Shown one piece after another: positions 1-6,440 of a stretch of DNA of 21,920 bases. The translations under genes and the position numbers were made by a program. Below the pieces are notes generated by a model, which was not told the origin of the DNA, made no database searches, and saw nothing but the letters and a program-made list of their open reading frames with translations. Every line of letters starts with the position of its first letter. Position 1 is the stretch's first letter. Origin of the DNA: Proteobacteria bacterium UBA5122. GTDB lineage: Bacteria; Pseudomonadota; Gammaproteobacteria; Tenderiales; Tenderiaceae. Location of the stretch: positions 50,581 to 72,500 of the forward strand of contig DHYU01000049.1 of NCBI GenBank assembly GCA_002415485.1, in the 5' to 3' direction.

Positions 1-2
1 TG

Positions 3-953
3 GTCAACGCCATCCCCTACGCCGCCATCCAGCAAGGCCTGCTGACGGTTGAAAAGGCCGGCAAGAAAAACATCTTCTCCGGTCGTGTGCTGGAGATCGA
101 AGGTCTGGAGCACCTGAAGGTCGAACAGGCGTTTGAACTGTCCGACGCCTCGGCCGAACGCTCCGCCAACGGCTGTACCGTCAAACTGAGCAAAGAGCCG
201 ATCATCGAATTCCTCAACTCCAACATCACACTGTTGAAGTGGATGATCGCCAACGGCTACGAAGACAAACGCACGCTGAGCCGTCGTATCGAAGCGATGG
301 AAAAATGGCTGCAAAATCCGGAACTGCTGGAAGCCGACAAAGATGCAGAATACGCCGCCATCATCGAGATCGACCTGGCCGAGATCAAAGAACCCATCGT
401 CGCCTGCCCCAACGACCCCGACGACGTGAAATTGTTATCAGCCGTCGCCGGCAACAAGATCGACGAAGTCTTCATCGGCAGCTGCATGACCAACATCGGT
501 CACTTCCGCGCCGCCGGTAAAGTGCTGGAGGCCTTCGGCAAGAGCGTACCCACCCGCATGTGGATCGCACCACCGACCAAGATGGACGCCCACCAACTGA
601 CCGAAGAAGGCTACTACAGCATCTTCGGCCGCGCCGGCGCCCGCACCGAAATGCCCGGCTGCTCACTGTGCATGGGCAACCAGGCGCGCGTCGGTGACGG
701 CACCACCGTCATGTCCACCTCCACCCGCAACTTCCCCAATCGTTTAGGTAAAGACGCCAACGTCTACCTCGGTTCTGCCGAACTGGCCGCCGTCTGCGCA
801 CAACTCGGCAAGATCCCGACTCAAGCCGAGTATCTCGTCGCCGTCGAAAGCGTCAACACCATGGCCGATGATGTCTATCGTTATCTCAACTTCCATGAGA
901 TCGCGGAGTATCAAAAGGTCGCGGAGAAGGTGATTCCGATAGTGGCTGCGTAG
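3..953 (+). CDS. acnB: Aconitate hydratase B, C-terminal part (cut by the left window edge)
   Basis: This is the C-terminal third (about 316 residues) of the bifunctional aconitase/2-methylisocitrate dehydratase AcnB, a cytosolic TCA-cycle enzyme that isomerises citrate and isocitrate using a [4Fe-4S] cluster. The reading frame is open from base 3, so the true start is outside the window. Visible family hallmarks are the NAIPYAAIQQGLLTVEK stretch at the left edge, GSCMTNIGHFRAAGK (first cluster cysteine) and PGCSLCMGNQARVGDG (the other two cluster cysteines), followed by STSTRNFPNRLGKDANVYLGS. The end matches the usual AcnB C-terminus. All three cluster cysteines are present, so the protein looks functional. 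A strong terminator follows within 40 nt of the stop, so this is the last gene of its transcript. Identification is from recalled family sequence. Confidence 0.97.
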   Translation, partial: VNAIPYAAIQQGLLTVEKAGKKNIFSGRVLEIEGLEHLKVEQAFELSDASAERSANGCTVKLSKEPIIEFLNSNITLLKWMIANGYEDKRTLSRRIEAMEKWLQNPELLEADKDAEYAAIIEIDLAEIKEPIVACPNDPDDVKLLSAVAGNKIDEVFIGSCMTNIGHFRAAGKVLEAFGKSVPTRMWIAPPTKMDAHQLTEEGYYSIFGRAGARTEMPGCSLCMGNQARVGDGTTVMSTSTRNFPNRLGKDANVYLGSAELAAVCAQLGKIPTQAEYLVAVESVNTMADDVYRYLNFHEIAEYQKVAEKVIPIVAA

Positions 954-970
954 GCGATAACGTAATCGTC

Positions 971-990
971 ATTCCCGCGTAGGCGGGAAT
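971..990. repeat. dRS3-like 20-bp inverted repeat (ATTCCC-N8-GGGAAT)
   Basis: ATTCCCGCGTAGGCGGGAAT is an inverted repeat with an 8-bp stem and 4-nt loop. It exactly fits the ATTCCC-N8-GGGAAT pattern known as dRS3 in Neisseria and widespread, as CGTCATTCCCGC..., in proteobacterial intergenic DNA. It sits between the acnB stop and its terminator. Confidence 0.6.
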
Positions 991-992
991 CT

Positions 993-1030
993 AAAAAGCC
1001 CCACCGTGAGGGATTGCGGTGGGGCTTTTT
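993..1030 (+). terminator. Rho-independent terminator of acnB
   Basis: A perfect 14-bp stem (AAAAAGCCCCACCG at 993-1006, CGGTGGGGCTTTTT at 1017-1030) encloses a 10-nt loop. The A tract and T tract make it potentially bidirectional, so it could also stop minus-strand transcription from the gene that ends at 1116. Confidence 0.92.
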
Positions 1031-1115
1031 AATTCAGGTTTATAATTAAGACTAGCGACAAATCCAGAACAACAAACCACGCAACACCAACTTCTCAAAG
1101 ACCACAAACGCGGGG

Positions 1116-1733
1116 TTACTTTCCGCCTCTGTCAGAAGTTTCATTGAACACACATCCAATTAATGGAAGCTTAGATAACGTCACTTTCAGTTTTAGCATC
1201 CATACGGCCTTAGATTCTACAGAGCGCAACCCCATCACAACACCCGGCGCAACTATGTTATTACCATGAATACGAGTGGACGCTTCAAAAACAGTAAAGG
1301 TGTATTGAGTTAAGTATCTTATTCCTGTTGTATCCCAGCAAACTACCTCAATTTTAACAGGCACACTTTTATCGCCCTCAGAACCCTCTGCGTTTTCCCA
1401 CCAAATCAATATCTCACCCTTCACATTAATTCTACCACCAGGAGCAATAAGAGATTCCTGTATCGTAGACATTACTGAAGTCAACCGACCATCAATCTCA
1501 TGCGAAGACGAATTGATAAGGACATATAGTGCAGAACCAGGCCCCACGTTATCCACTGTACAGAAAGATACTTTATCTATCTCTTCGGAAGACTCGCGCG
1601 ACCATCCCGTTAAAACGATTTCGGGCCTAGCATTTCTATGAAAACTAAGCTTCTCTAGCCGCCAAAGCAATACTGCAGCAAAGGCAGAGAAAGTTGCGGC
1701 TATAGCTGACCAAATAGCAGCCCAATCAGACAT
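1116..1733 (-). CDS. Unknown protein with an N-terminal membrane anchor
   Basis: A 205-residue protein read from an ATG at 1733. Residues about 4-24 (AAIWSAIAATFSAFAAVLLW) form one hydrophobic segment followed by positive residues (RLEKLSFHRNAR), typical of a single inner-membrane anchor with the rest in the cytosol. The remainder is a beta-rich soluble domain with no motif I recognise. Similar short 'anchor plus beta domain' proteins are common hypothetical proteins in proteobacteria. Base composition is more AT-rich than acnB next to it, which hints at accessory origin. It stands alone: the gene to its left is convergent, and to its right lies the repeat zone. That the gene is real is supported by the clear membrane segment and long open frame. 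Its function is unknown. Confidence 0.65.
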   Translation of the reverse strand: MSDWAAIWSAIAATFSAFAAVLLWRLEKLSFHRNARPEIVLTGWSRESSEEIDKVSFCTVDNVGPGSALYVLINSSSHEIDGRLTSVMSTIQESLIAPGGRINVKGEILIWWENAEGSEGDKSVPVKIEVVCWDTTGIRYLTQYTFTVFEASTRIHGNNIVAPGVVMGLRSVESKAVWMLKLKVTLSKLPLIGCVFNETSDRGGK

Positions 1734-1798
1734 ATCGAAGCAATCCTTTTGTACGTTAGGTTTTATTCAATCATATATGTTATCTAAATCTTGTAACT

Positions 1799-1871
1799 CC
1801 GATTAGAGACAGCGTAATCGGAACCCGCAACCCCGATCAAATGTAGGTGCGATTAGCATAGCGTAATCGCA
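1799..1871 (+). repeat. Two REP-type hairpins in direct orientation
   Basis: Unit 1 is CCGATTA...TAATCGG (1799-1821). Unit 2 is TGCGATTA...TAATCGCA (1848-1871), preceded by GTAG at 1843-1846. Both share the core GATTAG-N5-7-AGCGTAATCG. A GTAG tetranucleotide 5' to the hairpin is the recognised signature of REP elements mobilised by RAYT transposases. Confidence 0.75.
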
Positions 1872-2150
1872 CGCATTGGAAAGTGTTTTGTATCGCTACC
1901 GCGAAGCTTAATTTTGATGCGGGTCTCGCACCCGTGAACGAGCACAAGCCCCGCAGGGCGAGTTACTTTCTTAGCGTAAGAAAGTAACCAAAGAAACCTT
2001 TTCCGACTAACTTGCCGCTTTGGCAAAAAAACGCCAAACCGGTTCCCTGTGCTCCTCAGTCATCGCGGCGCGCTTCCAAACTCGCTACGCTCAAACAAGG
2101 AAGCGCTTCTCCCGCGATAACTTGCGGTGCTCGGCTGCGTTAGACGGAAA
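1840..2150 (-). repeat. Structured multi-copy intergenic repeat, copy A (inverted)
   Basis: Read on the minus strand, this segment has the same order of blocks as copy B at 2294-2600. The blocks are ACGCAGCCGAGCACCGC, then GCGGGAGAAG, then GAGCG.AG.GAGTTTG, then a strong hairpin, then a GTGCTCG/CACGGGTGCGAGACCC block, then AGCGATACAAA. The hairpin is perfect: 12-bp arms GTTACTTTCTTA (1962-1973) and TAAGAAAGTAAC (1977-1988) with a 3-nt loop. Similar hairpin-bearing, GC-rich repeats are scattered through gammaproteobacterial (for example Xanthomonas) genomes. Confidence 0.65.
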
Positions 2151-2293
2151 CAACCCCGCTTCGTTTTACACAGGTGGGCACCGCCCGCCAAGAGATATTT
2201 GATAGATTCGTAACGGTGGGCGATACACACCCTACAAAAACAACATTCCTTATCATGCGCCGCTAAGCGCTTCATGAAAATGCTTTTAATCAA

Positions 2294-2600
2294 TCCCGTT
2301 CGACGCAGCCGAGCATCGCAGCGGTCAGCGGGAGAAGTGCGCGGCGGAGCGCAGTTTGCGACTTTGCGCACGCCGCTGGCCGCGAGAAGCGCAGGGGATT
2401 CAATGAGCGTCTTTTTGCTCATTGAACAAGTCGCCGGGCGGCCTTCTTTTTGAGTACTTTTTCTTGGCCGTGCAAGAAAAAGTACTTCGGCCATCGGGCT
2501 TTATGCTCGGCACGGGTGCGAGACCCGATTCCAAATCAATCATCGCACCAGCGATACAAACCCAACAGCCAATGGTAAATATTGCAACTCCGATTAGCGA
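2294..2600 (+). repeat. Structured multi-copy intergenic repeat, copy B
   Basis: Plus-strand counterpart of copy A, diverged but collinear: GACGCAGCCGAGCATCGC, AGCGGGAGAAG, GGAGCGCAGTTTGCG, hairpin CAATGAGC/GCTCATTG (2401-2408, 2417-2424), hairpin with 14-bp arms AGTACTTTTTCTTG (2453-2466) and CAAGAAAAAGTACT (2473-2486), then CACGGGTGCGAGACCC and AGCGATACAAA. The arm sequences of the main hairpin differ between copies (TTACTTTCTT versus AGTACTTTTTCTTG) while base pairing is kept. That looks like selection on structure. Confidence 0.65.
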
Positions 2601-2665
2601 CAGCGTATCGGAGGAATGGGAACCACTTCCATGCGTACGATTACGCTGACGCTAATCGTACCTAC
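2588..2665. repeat. REP doublet upstream of the RAYT gene
   Basis: Two hairpins in opposite orientation: CTCCGAT...ATCGGAG (2588-2613) and GTACGATTA...TAATCGTAC (2635-2661). The second is bounded by CTAC at 2662-2665, which is GTAG on the minus strand. The arrangement is a BIME-like inverted pair. The sequence GGAGGAATG...CCATGCGTACGATTACG recurs downstream of the transposase at about 3352-3384. Confidence 0.8.
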
Positions 2666-2737
2666 AAAAACGGGATGGCGTATTTATCTCACGCCTGTAA
2701 ACTAACCCCACGTCATCTATCAAATGGCATACGGAAC

Positions 2738-3268
2738 ATGCCCAACTATCGTCGCGCGTTCATCCCCGGTGGCACTTGGTTTTTTACCGTCAACCTCTTG
2801 GAGCGGCATGGCAATGACCTTCTGGTACGGGAGATTGATCTGTTGCGTCAGGTTGTCCGCCGAGTCAAACAGAAACACCCATTCCACATTGATGCCTGGG
2901 TGGTACTACCTGAACACATGCATTGCATCTTCACGCTCCCGCCGGGCGATAGCGATTTCAGCCTGCGTTGGCGTTTGATCAAATCCGGCTTCTCGCGCGC
3001 ACTACCAAAAACCGAAAGGCGTTCACCGGTTCGTATGGCCGCTAGCGAACGGGGCATATGGCAACGCCACTATTGGGAACACGCCATTCGTGACGACGAT
3101 GATTATCGACGCCACGTGGATTATGTTCATGTCAATCCGCTGAAACATGGCTTGGTGGCGCGGGTGAAAGATTGGCCATATTCCACCTTTCACCGGTACG
3201 CGAAGCTGGGCATCTATCCGCTAGAATGGTGCGGCGATCCCGGCATGGAGGTTGGAGGTGGTGATTAA
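2738..3268 (+). CDS. REP-associated tyrosine transposase (RAYT, TnpA_REP; IS200/Y1 fold)
   Basis: A 176-residue single-domain Y1 HUH endonuclease that nicks and joins single-stranded DNA at REP hairpins. I chose ATG 2738 (MPNYRRAFIPGGTWFFTV), the usual RAYT start; the frame is open further upstream to a TTG, but that part is translated REP sequence. Visible motifs are the HUH box PEHMHCIF (H60, H62), the conserved DDDYRRHVDYVHVNPLKHGLV region carrying the candidate catalytic tyrosine (Y123 or Y129), and WPYSTFHRY. The gene is bracketed by matching REP doublets (2588-2665 and 3331-3404), the standard layout in which the enzyme and its substrate repeats move or are domesticated together. The frame is intact, so it is likely active or under selection. 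RAYTs are usually single-copy per lineage, unlike true IS elements. Confidence 0.95.
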   Translation: MPNYRRAFIPGGTWFFTVNLLERHGNDLLVREIDLLRQVVRRVKQKHPFHIDAWVVLPEHMHCIFTLPPGDSDFSLRWRLIKSGFSRALPKTERRSPVRMAASERGIWQRHYWEHAIRDDDDYRRHVDYVHVNPLKHGLVARVKDWPYSTFHRYAKLGIYPLEWCGDPGMEVGGGD

Positions 3269-3330
3269 TATGTGGCCGATAACACTGTGCAAATTGATGT
3301 CACTGCCTTCTTCTAACAGACTTCGTAATT

Positions 3331-3404
3331 TCCGCTTGGCGCCAGCGTCAGCGGAGGAATGAAACCTCCATGCGTACGATTACGCTGACGCTAATCGTAT
3401 CTAC
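3331..3404. repeat. REP doublet downstream of the RAYT gene
   Basis: Hairpins TCCGCT...AGCGGA (3331-3355) and TACGATTA...TAATCGTA (3375-3399), with CTAC (minus-strand GTAG) at 3401-3404. The right half is almost identical to 2633-2665. The first hairpin has a different stem from its upstream counterpart but stays palindromic. Just beyond it, CTCAACAGCCAGTGGTAA (about 3419-3436) also echoes CCCAACAGCCAATGGTAA upstream (about 2561-2578), so the whole gene sits between a longer pair of direct repeats. Confidence 0.8.
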
Positions 3405-3538
3405 AACATTACAAGCAAACTCAACAGCCAGTGGTAACGACAACCTCCGCTGTTGGGCTTAGTGAAAACCGCTCAACCTTCTGCCCTACAATGCCGCATG
3501 AAAATGCGACATCGCCAACATTCAAGACACTAACGCGC

Positions 3539-4513
3539 TCAACTTACACCCTGCTTCACCTCAGTTTTTACAGACGTCAGATATCTGAGATAAGCCAAAT
3601 ACCCATAGAAAATCTTGCTCTCATCCACCAGCCCCTCTCGGACAAAGATTGCATGAACCTTCGGCAGATTGGCAAACGAGATCCCGGGGAAATAATGATG
3701 GTAAGGATGCAAGGTAAAGTTCAGATTGGGCAGCAATATTTTTTCCCACCACGACAAAATAATGATGGGAGAATTCTCTTCGATACCGGCACCAGGCATG
3801 TTGTATTTATGCTCACAGATTGCCCCCCAGCGAATAATTACCTGCATAACGGTCAATAGTGGCAATACCCAATAGATCAGGAAGATGTCCCAGCTACCCG
3901 TCAAGGTCAACAATGCAGCTAGCAACACATAAAAGACCGGTCTCACCCAGGCAGGCGTGTTTGTGTTGCGATCAAACTCAGGGGTATCAAATTTTTTGCC
4001 CTTTATGAGCGTCAACAGATTCATCGCCAGTAAATCCGTTAAAAATAGTTTGGCCAACCGGGATGCGGGCATGGGAAACGACCACGCATCGCCGCTCTTG
4101 CGAATAAAATCCGGATCTTTGTCCGTAAAATAATAGGTATGATGAGACAGATGAACCTTGGCATAACCCTCTACCGTTAATATAAGCAACGGATATCCGG
4201 CCACAAGATTCACAAACAGATCGCCTCCCTTAGCCTTGAATCCAGTGGTATGCGCCTGATCATGCACCAGAAGACCGAGAATGTTTTGCCGCGTAGCGAC
4301 AACAAATATAGCCAGGATGCTAATCCATAGACTCTCAGCAATCACCGCCCACCAAACAACCGCAACTATTACTAGCCAGGCCATGATCACTTGATAAATA
4401 AAAGCAAATGGGCGTCTGTGTTTAAGACTACCAATTTCCTCCCTCGCCTTGTCAGACAAACCAGCCTTACCATTCATCAGTAAGGCGACGGGGAATTCGT
4501 TAGCGCTATTCAT
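3539..4513 (-). CDS. Membrane fatty acid desaturase-family enzyme
   Basis: A 324-residue integral membrane di-iron enzyme of the FA_desaturase superfamily (desaturases, hydroxylases and carotenoid ketolases). It shows the histidine clusters that bind the two irons: HDQAH (residues 84-88), HLSHH (121-125) and HPYHH (269-273), plus EH at 234-235. Hydrophobic pairs lie at about 39-72, 98-115 and 193-228, giving the usual four-helix topology with the boxes on the cytosolic side. The ATG at 4513 is preceded by AGGAAG with good spacing. The substrate cannot be read from sequence: acyl-lipid desaturase is the default, but the short length and the box spacing also fit ketolase or hydroxylase branches. 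It is monocistronic, with a REP doublet upstream. Confidence 0.88.
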   Translation of the reverse strand: MNSANEFPVALLMNGKAGLSDKAREEIGSLKHRRPFAFIYQVIMAWLVIVAVVWWAVIAESLWISILAIFVVATRQNILGLLVHDQAHTTGFKAKGGDLFVNLVAGYPLLILTVEGYAKVHLSHHTYYFTDKDPDFIRKSGDAWSFPMPASRLAKLFLTDLLAMNLLTLIKGKKFDTPEFDRNTNTPAWVRPVFYVLLAALLTLTGSWDIFLIYWVLPLLTVMQVIIRWGAICEHKYNMPGAGIEENSPIIILSWWEKILLPNLNFTLHPYHHYFPGISFANLPKVHAIFVREGLVDESKIFYGYLAYLRYLTSVKTEVKQGVS

Positions 4514-4610
4514 GTTTCATACTTCCTGAAATGCAAACCATTATGCGTTGTTGGCGGCGCGACCAAAACCGGATTATACCCGAGGGCAAGCTGCCGACCA
4601 ATTTGAGCAA

Positions 4611-4687
4611 GTAGCTCGGATGGAGTGACAACGTAATCCGGGGTTGAATGCCATCCCCCCGGATTTCGCTACGCTGCATCCAGACTA
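4611..4687. repeat. REP doublet of a second family
   Basis: GTAGCTCGGATGGAG...CGTAATCCGGGG (4611-4643) is followed by an inverted copy, CCCCGGATTTCGCTACGCTGCATCCAGACTAC (4656-4687). GTAG therefore stands at one end and CTAC at the other, the classic inverted pair of GTAG-type REPs. Its core (CGGAT..AATCCG) differs from the GATTAG/AATCG core near the RAYT. It lies between the divergent desaturase gene and the gene at 4855. Confidence 0.8.
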
Positions 4688-4753
4688 CTTTCTGTTCTTA
4701 ATTCGTCATGCCTACCCGCCCCCCAACATCAATCCCATACTAAATTGGTATAG

Positions 4754-4771
4754 TGGTAAAACCATTTACCA
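4754..4771. promoter_or_regulatory. Candidate operator (inverted repeat TGGTAAA-N4-TTTACCA)
   Basis: TGGTAAAACCATTTACCA is an inverted repeat with 7-bp arms, preceded by AATTGGTA. The nested TGGT-AAA-ACCA fits the TGGT-N3-ACCA form bound by GntR/FadR-subfamily regulators such as PdhR and LldR. It lies about 85 nt upstream of the gene at 4855. Binding is inference only. Confidence 0.35.
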
Positions 4772-4854
4772 TTTCCCTTGTCTATTAGGTCGACAAAGAA
4801 CACACGAACCACTCATCACGACAAACTTCAACCACCAACACGCGACTCAACACC

Positions 4855-5364
4855 ATGCTCATTGCCCTCTTTTTACTCGTGACCAGTAGCTTTGCAACAC
4901 TCCCGCTCGGCAAAGAGCCGCTGCAGTGGGGCATCTCACCGCAGACACTGATTGAACAACGCAAAGTCACCAAAGTTGACCCGAACAAACCCCAGGGCGA
5001 GCACTATACTGAGTTTCAGGAGGTCGACCCGGTGGTCTATGTCGATCGTAGCCAGCCTGGCAAGAAGATAGAGTTTTATTTCTATCAGGATGAACTGTAC
5101 AAAACGCTCGTCATCCATCTGGATCAAGGCGATGCCGCTGCCCGCTATGAAGAGAAGGTCAACACGCTTTCGGAAACGCTGGGCAAACCAACGCACCAAC
5201 AACAAAGCAGCGTCTATTCGATCCCGGTCTACCACAGCATTTGGGAATTCGATACAACACAATACGATCTACGCTTTGGCGCGGGTTATATCTATGAAGT
5301 ACGCACACACAAACCCACTGCCGAAAGAAAGCAGGCGCGCCAAAAGGACTGGCAGCTTATTTAA
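4855..5364 (+). CDS. Unknown exported protein
   Basis: A 169-residue protein with a short hydrophobic N-terminus (MLIALFLLVTSSFATLPLG) that looks like a signal peptide with a weak positive region. Cleavage near residue 14-19 would give a periplasmic protein of about 150 residues. The mature part is rich in charged and aromatic residues (KKIEFYFYQDELYKTLVI, SIWEFDTTQYDLRFGAGYIYEVR) and predicts as a small alpha/beta domain. I recognise no family. No good ribosome-binding site precedes the ATG, and no other start codon is available upstream in frame, so the start is uncertain. It has no cysteines for disulphides and no lipobox. It is the first plus-strand gene after the divergent desaturase. 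Confidence 0.65.
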   Translation: MLIALFLLVTSSFATLPLGKEPLQWGISPQTLIEQRKVTKVDPNKPQGEHYTEFQEVDPVVYVDRSQPGKKIEFYFYQDELYKTLVIHLDQGDAAARYEEKVNTLSETLGKPTHQQQSSVYSIPVYHSIWEFDTTQYDLRFGAGYIYEVRTHKPTAERKQARQKDWQLI

Positions 5365-5668
5365 AAACGCCATGTCATTCATGCCCTGTTGTGCCGCGTG
5401 TCAAAGCCCTGTTTACTCGTAAATGATGCCAACGAGGTAACCTGAGCGTGCTGCTTAGGCTTCGCCTCTCCTACGCTACCGCACCACCTGCATACCTTTC
5501 ACCCTCCCCGTTCATGATCACAGCCGAATGTGATCGCACACCCTTAAGTACACAAAACTGACACCGAAATGGTTCTCAAAAAATTCTGTGGCAGTTGATT
5601 TCATCAACCTGCTATATTTCGCAAGACGTGCAAAATGTTCCGCTGCATTAACCGCAAGGAGGGTTTTT
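5365..5668. other. Intergenic stretch with two small inverted repeats
   Basis: No gene seen. It contains GATCACA-N6-TGTGATC (5516-5535) and GTTGAT-TTC-ATCAAC (5594-5608), the latter just upstream of a TATATT box (5613-5618). Either could serve regulation of the gene at 5669. A TGCTTAGGCTTCGCC...CTACGCTACC stretch (5451-5480) looks like a worn REP fragment. Confidence 0.3.
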
Positions 5669-6331
5669 ATGCGCTTTGGTTCCGGTTGTTTTTCGAACAC
5701 CCGTTCTTCTGTTTCTCTTCCCAAACGATACCGTTTTTCTCTACCTGGCAGATTGTTGGCATTAACACTGGCCCTGACATCTGGCCCGGCATTTGCCGAA
5801 AGCGTTGAGCTCCAGACTCTGCGCGCTCAATTACAACAAGCCGAGAGCCTGGGCATGACCGACATGGCGAATGCGATACGCCCGGTCATTGAGGCCCTGG
5901 AACAAGACGAGGCGAATAGCGCGTCGACAAACGGCTCAGCCCAATCCATCACCGTACGCAAGTCTTACTTTGCAGAAATCGGGCGCGCCAATCTGGAAAG
6001 ATGCGATTACGCCAAGGACGTCCAGTTCGATTCCATTTGTACCGCCGCCATGCTGCGTTATAACGATTACCTTGTCGCCGCCAGCGCCGGTGCAACCCAA
6101 GAGGCCCTGGATGAGGCATGGCGTCGACACGAGGCAACTGCGCTGACCTATACGCACGGCATTGGCGTAAGTGGCAACGCGGTACGCCCCACAGACCATA
6201 CCTTAAAGACGACCCCACCCGCTCCACAGTCCCCGGCACATACACAACATACGCCCTCTCCGGCGGACACAACCAACGACCGGACATCCGCCCCTTGCCC
6301 TGATGGGCGGCCTTGCGCCACCCCGCAGTAA
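5669..6331 (+). CDS. Unknown exported protein with a Pro/Thr-rich tail
   Basis: A 220-residue protein. I chose ATG 5669 because AAGGAGG sits 6-12 nt before it; the frame is open further upstream but without a ribosome-binding site. An extended signal peptide (basic stretch to about residue 27, then LLALTLALTSGPAFA) predicts cleavage before ESVELQTL at about residue 43. The mature protein begins with a helical, coiled-coil-like segment (ELQTLRAQLQQAESLGMTDMANAIRPVIEALEQDE). A compact region with a Cys pair follows (LERCDYAKDVQFDSICTAAM), probably a periplasmic disulphide. The C-terminal 50 residues are low-complexity and rich in Pro, Thr, Ser and His, ending in CPDGRPCATPQ with another Cys pair. 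No family recognised. Confidence 0.7.
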   Translation: MRFGSGCFSNTRSSVSLPKRYRFSLPGRLLALTLALTSGPAFAESVELQTLRAQLQQAESLGMTDMANAIRPVIEALEQDEANSASTNGSAQSITVRKSYFAEIGRANLERCDYAKDVQFDSICTAAMLRYNDYLVAASAGATQEALDEAWRRHEATALTYTHGIGVSGNAVRPTDHTLKTTPPAPQSPAHTQHTPSPADTTNDRTSAPCPDGRPCATPQ

Positions 6332-6440
6332 TGCCCGTCGGACCCGGGCTGGCGGGAGAACCCCGTCAGCCCATTCACAGCCCCACGCCAACCCGGTAAA
6401 ATCGCCTCCTTTCCATTAAACACAAACAGGTTGCAAACAC

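Larger units (their letters stand above)
1734..2737. other. Gene-free, repeat-rich intergenic zone
   Basis: About 1 kb with no convincing gene. It contains REP-type hairpins (1799-1821, 1848-1871, 2588-2661) and two inverted copies of a longer structured repeat (about 1840-2150 and 2294-2600). Between these lies a short stretch (about 2173-2236) with GGTGGGC-type sequence resembling another common intergenic repeat. Open frames here (for example 2060-2494 minus) have the composition of translated repeats and no ribosome-binding site. Confidence 0.7.

Noticed and set aside
2020..2202. 60-codon plus-strand open frame, and the similar one at 2422-2649
   Set aside because: Both lie wholly within repeats and lack start signals. 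They are side effects of repeat composition.
2060..2494. 144-codon open frame on the minus strand
   Set aside because: It runs through both repeat copies and REP-like sequence, has no ribosome-binding site, and its peptide is what GC-rich repeats give when translated (Arg/Ser/Cys-rich).
3431..3859. 142-codon plus-strand open frame
   Set aside because: It overlaps the 3' third of the desaturase, including its HPYHH box, antisense. It has no coding signature of its own.
5372..5422. Tiny cysteine-rich peptide MSFMPCCAACQSPVYS
   Set aside because: The cysteine pattern is attractive, but there is no ribosome-binding site, no conservation can be judged, and it is too short to support.
5516..5535. 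CRP-like site (GATCACA-N6-TGTGATC)
   Set aside because: The half-sites face outward (TCACA-N6-TGTGA) rather than the CRP order TGTGA-N6-TCACA, so a CRP site is not supported. It is kept only as an inverted repeat.
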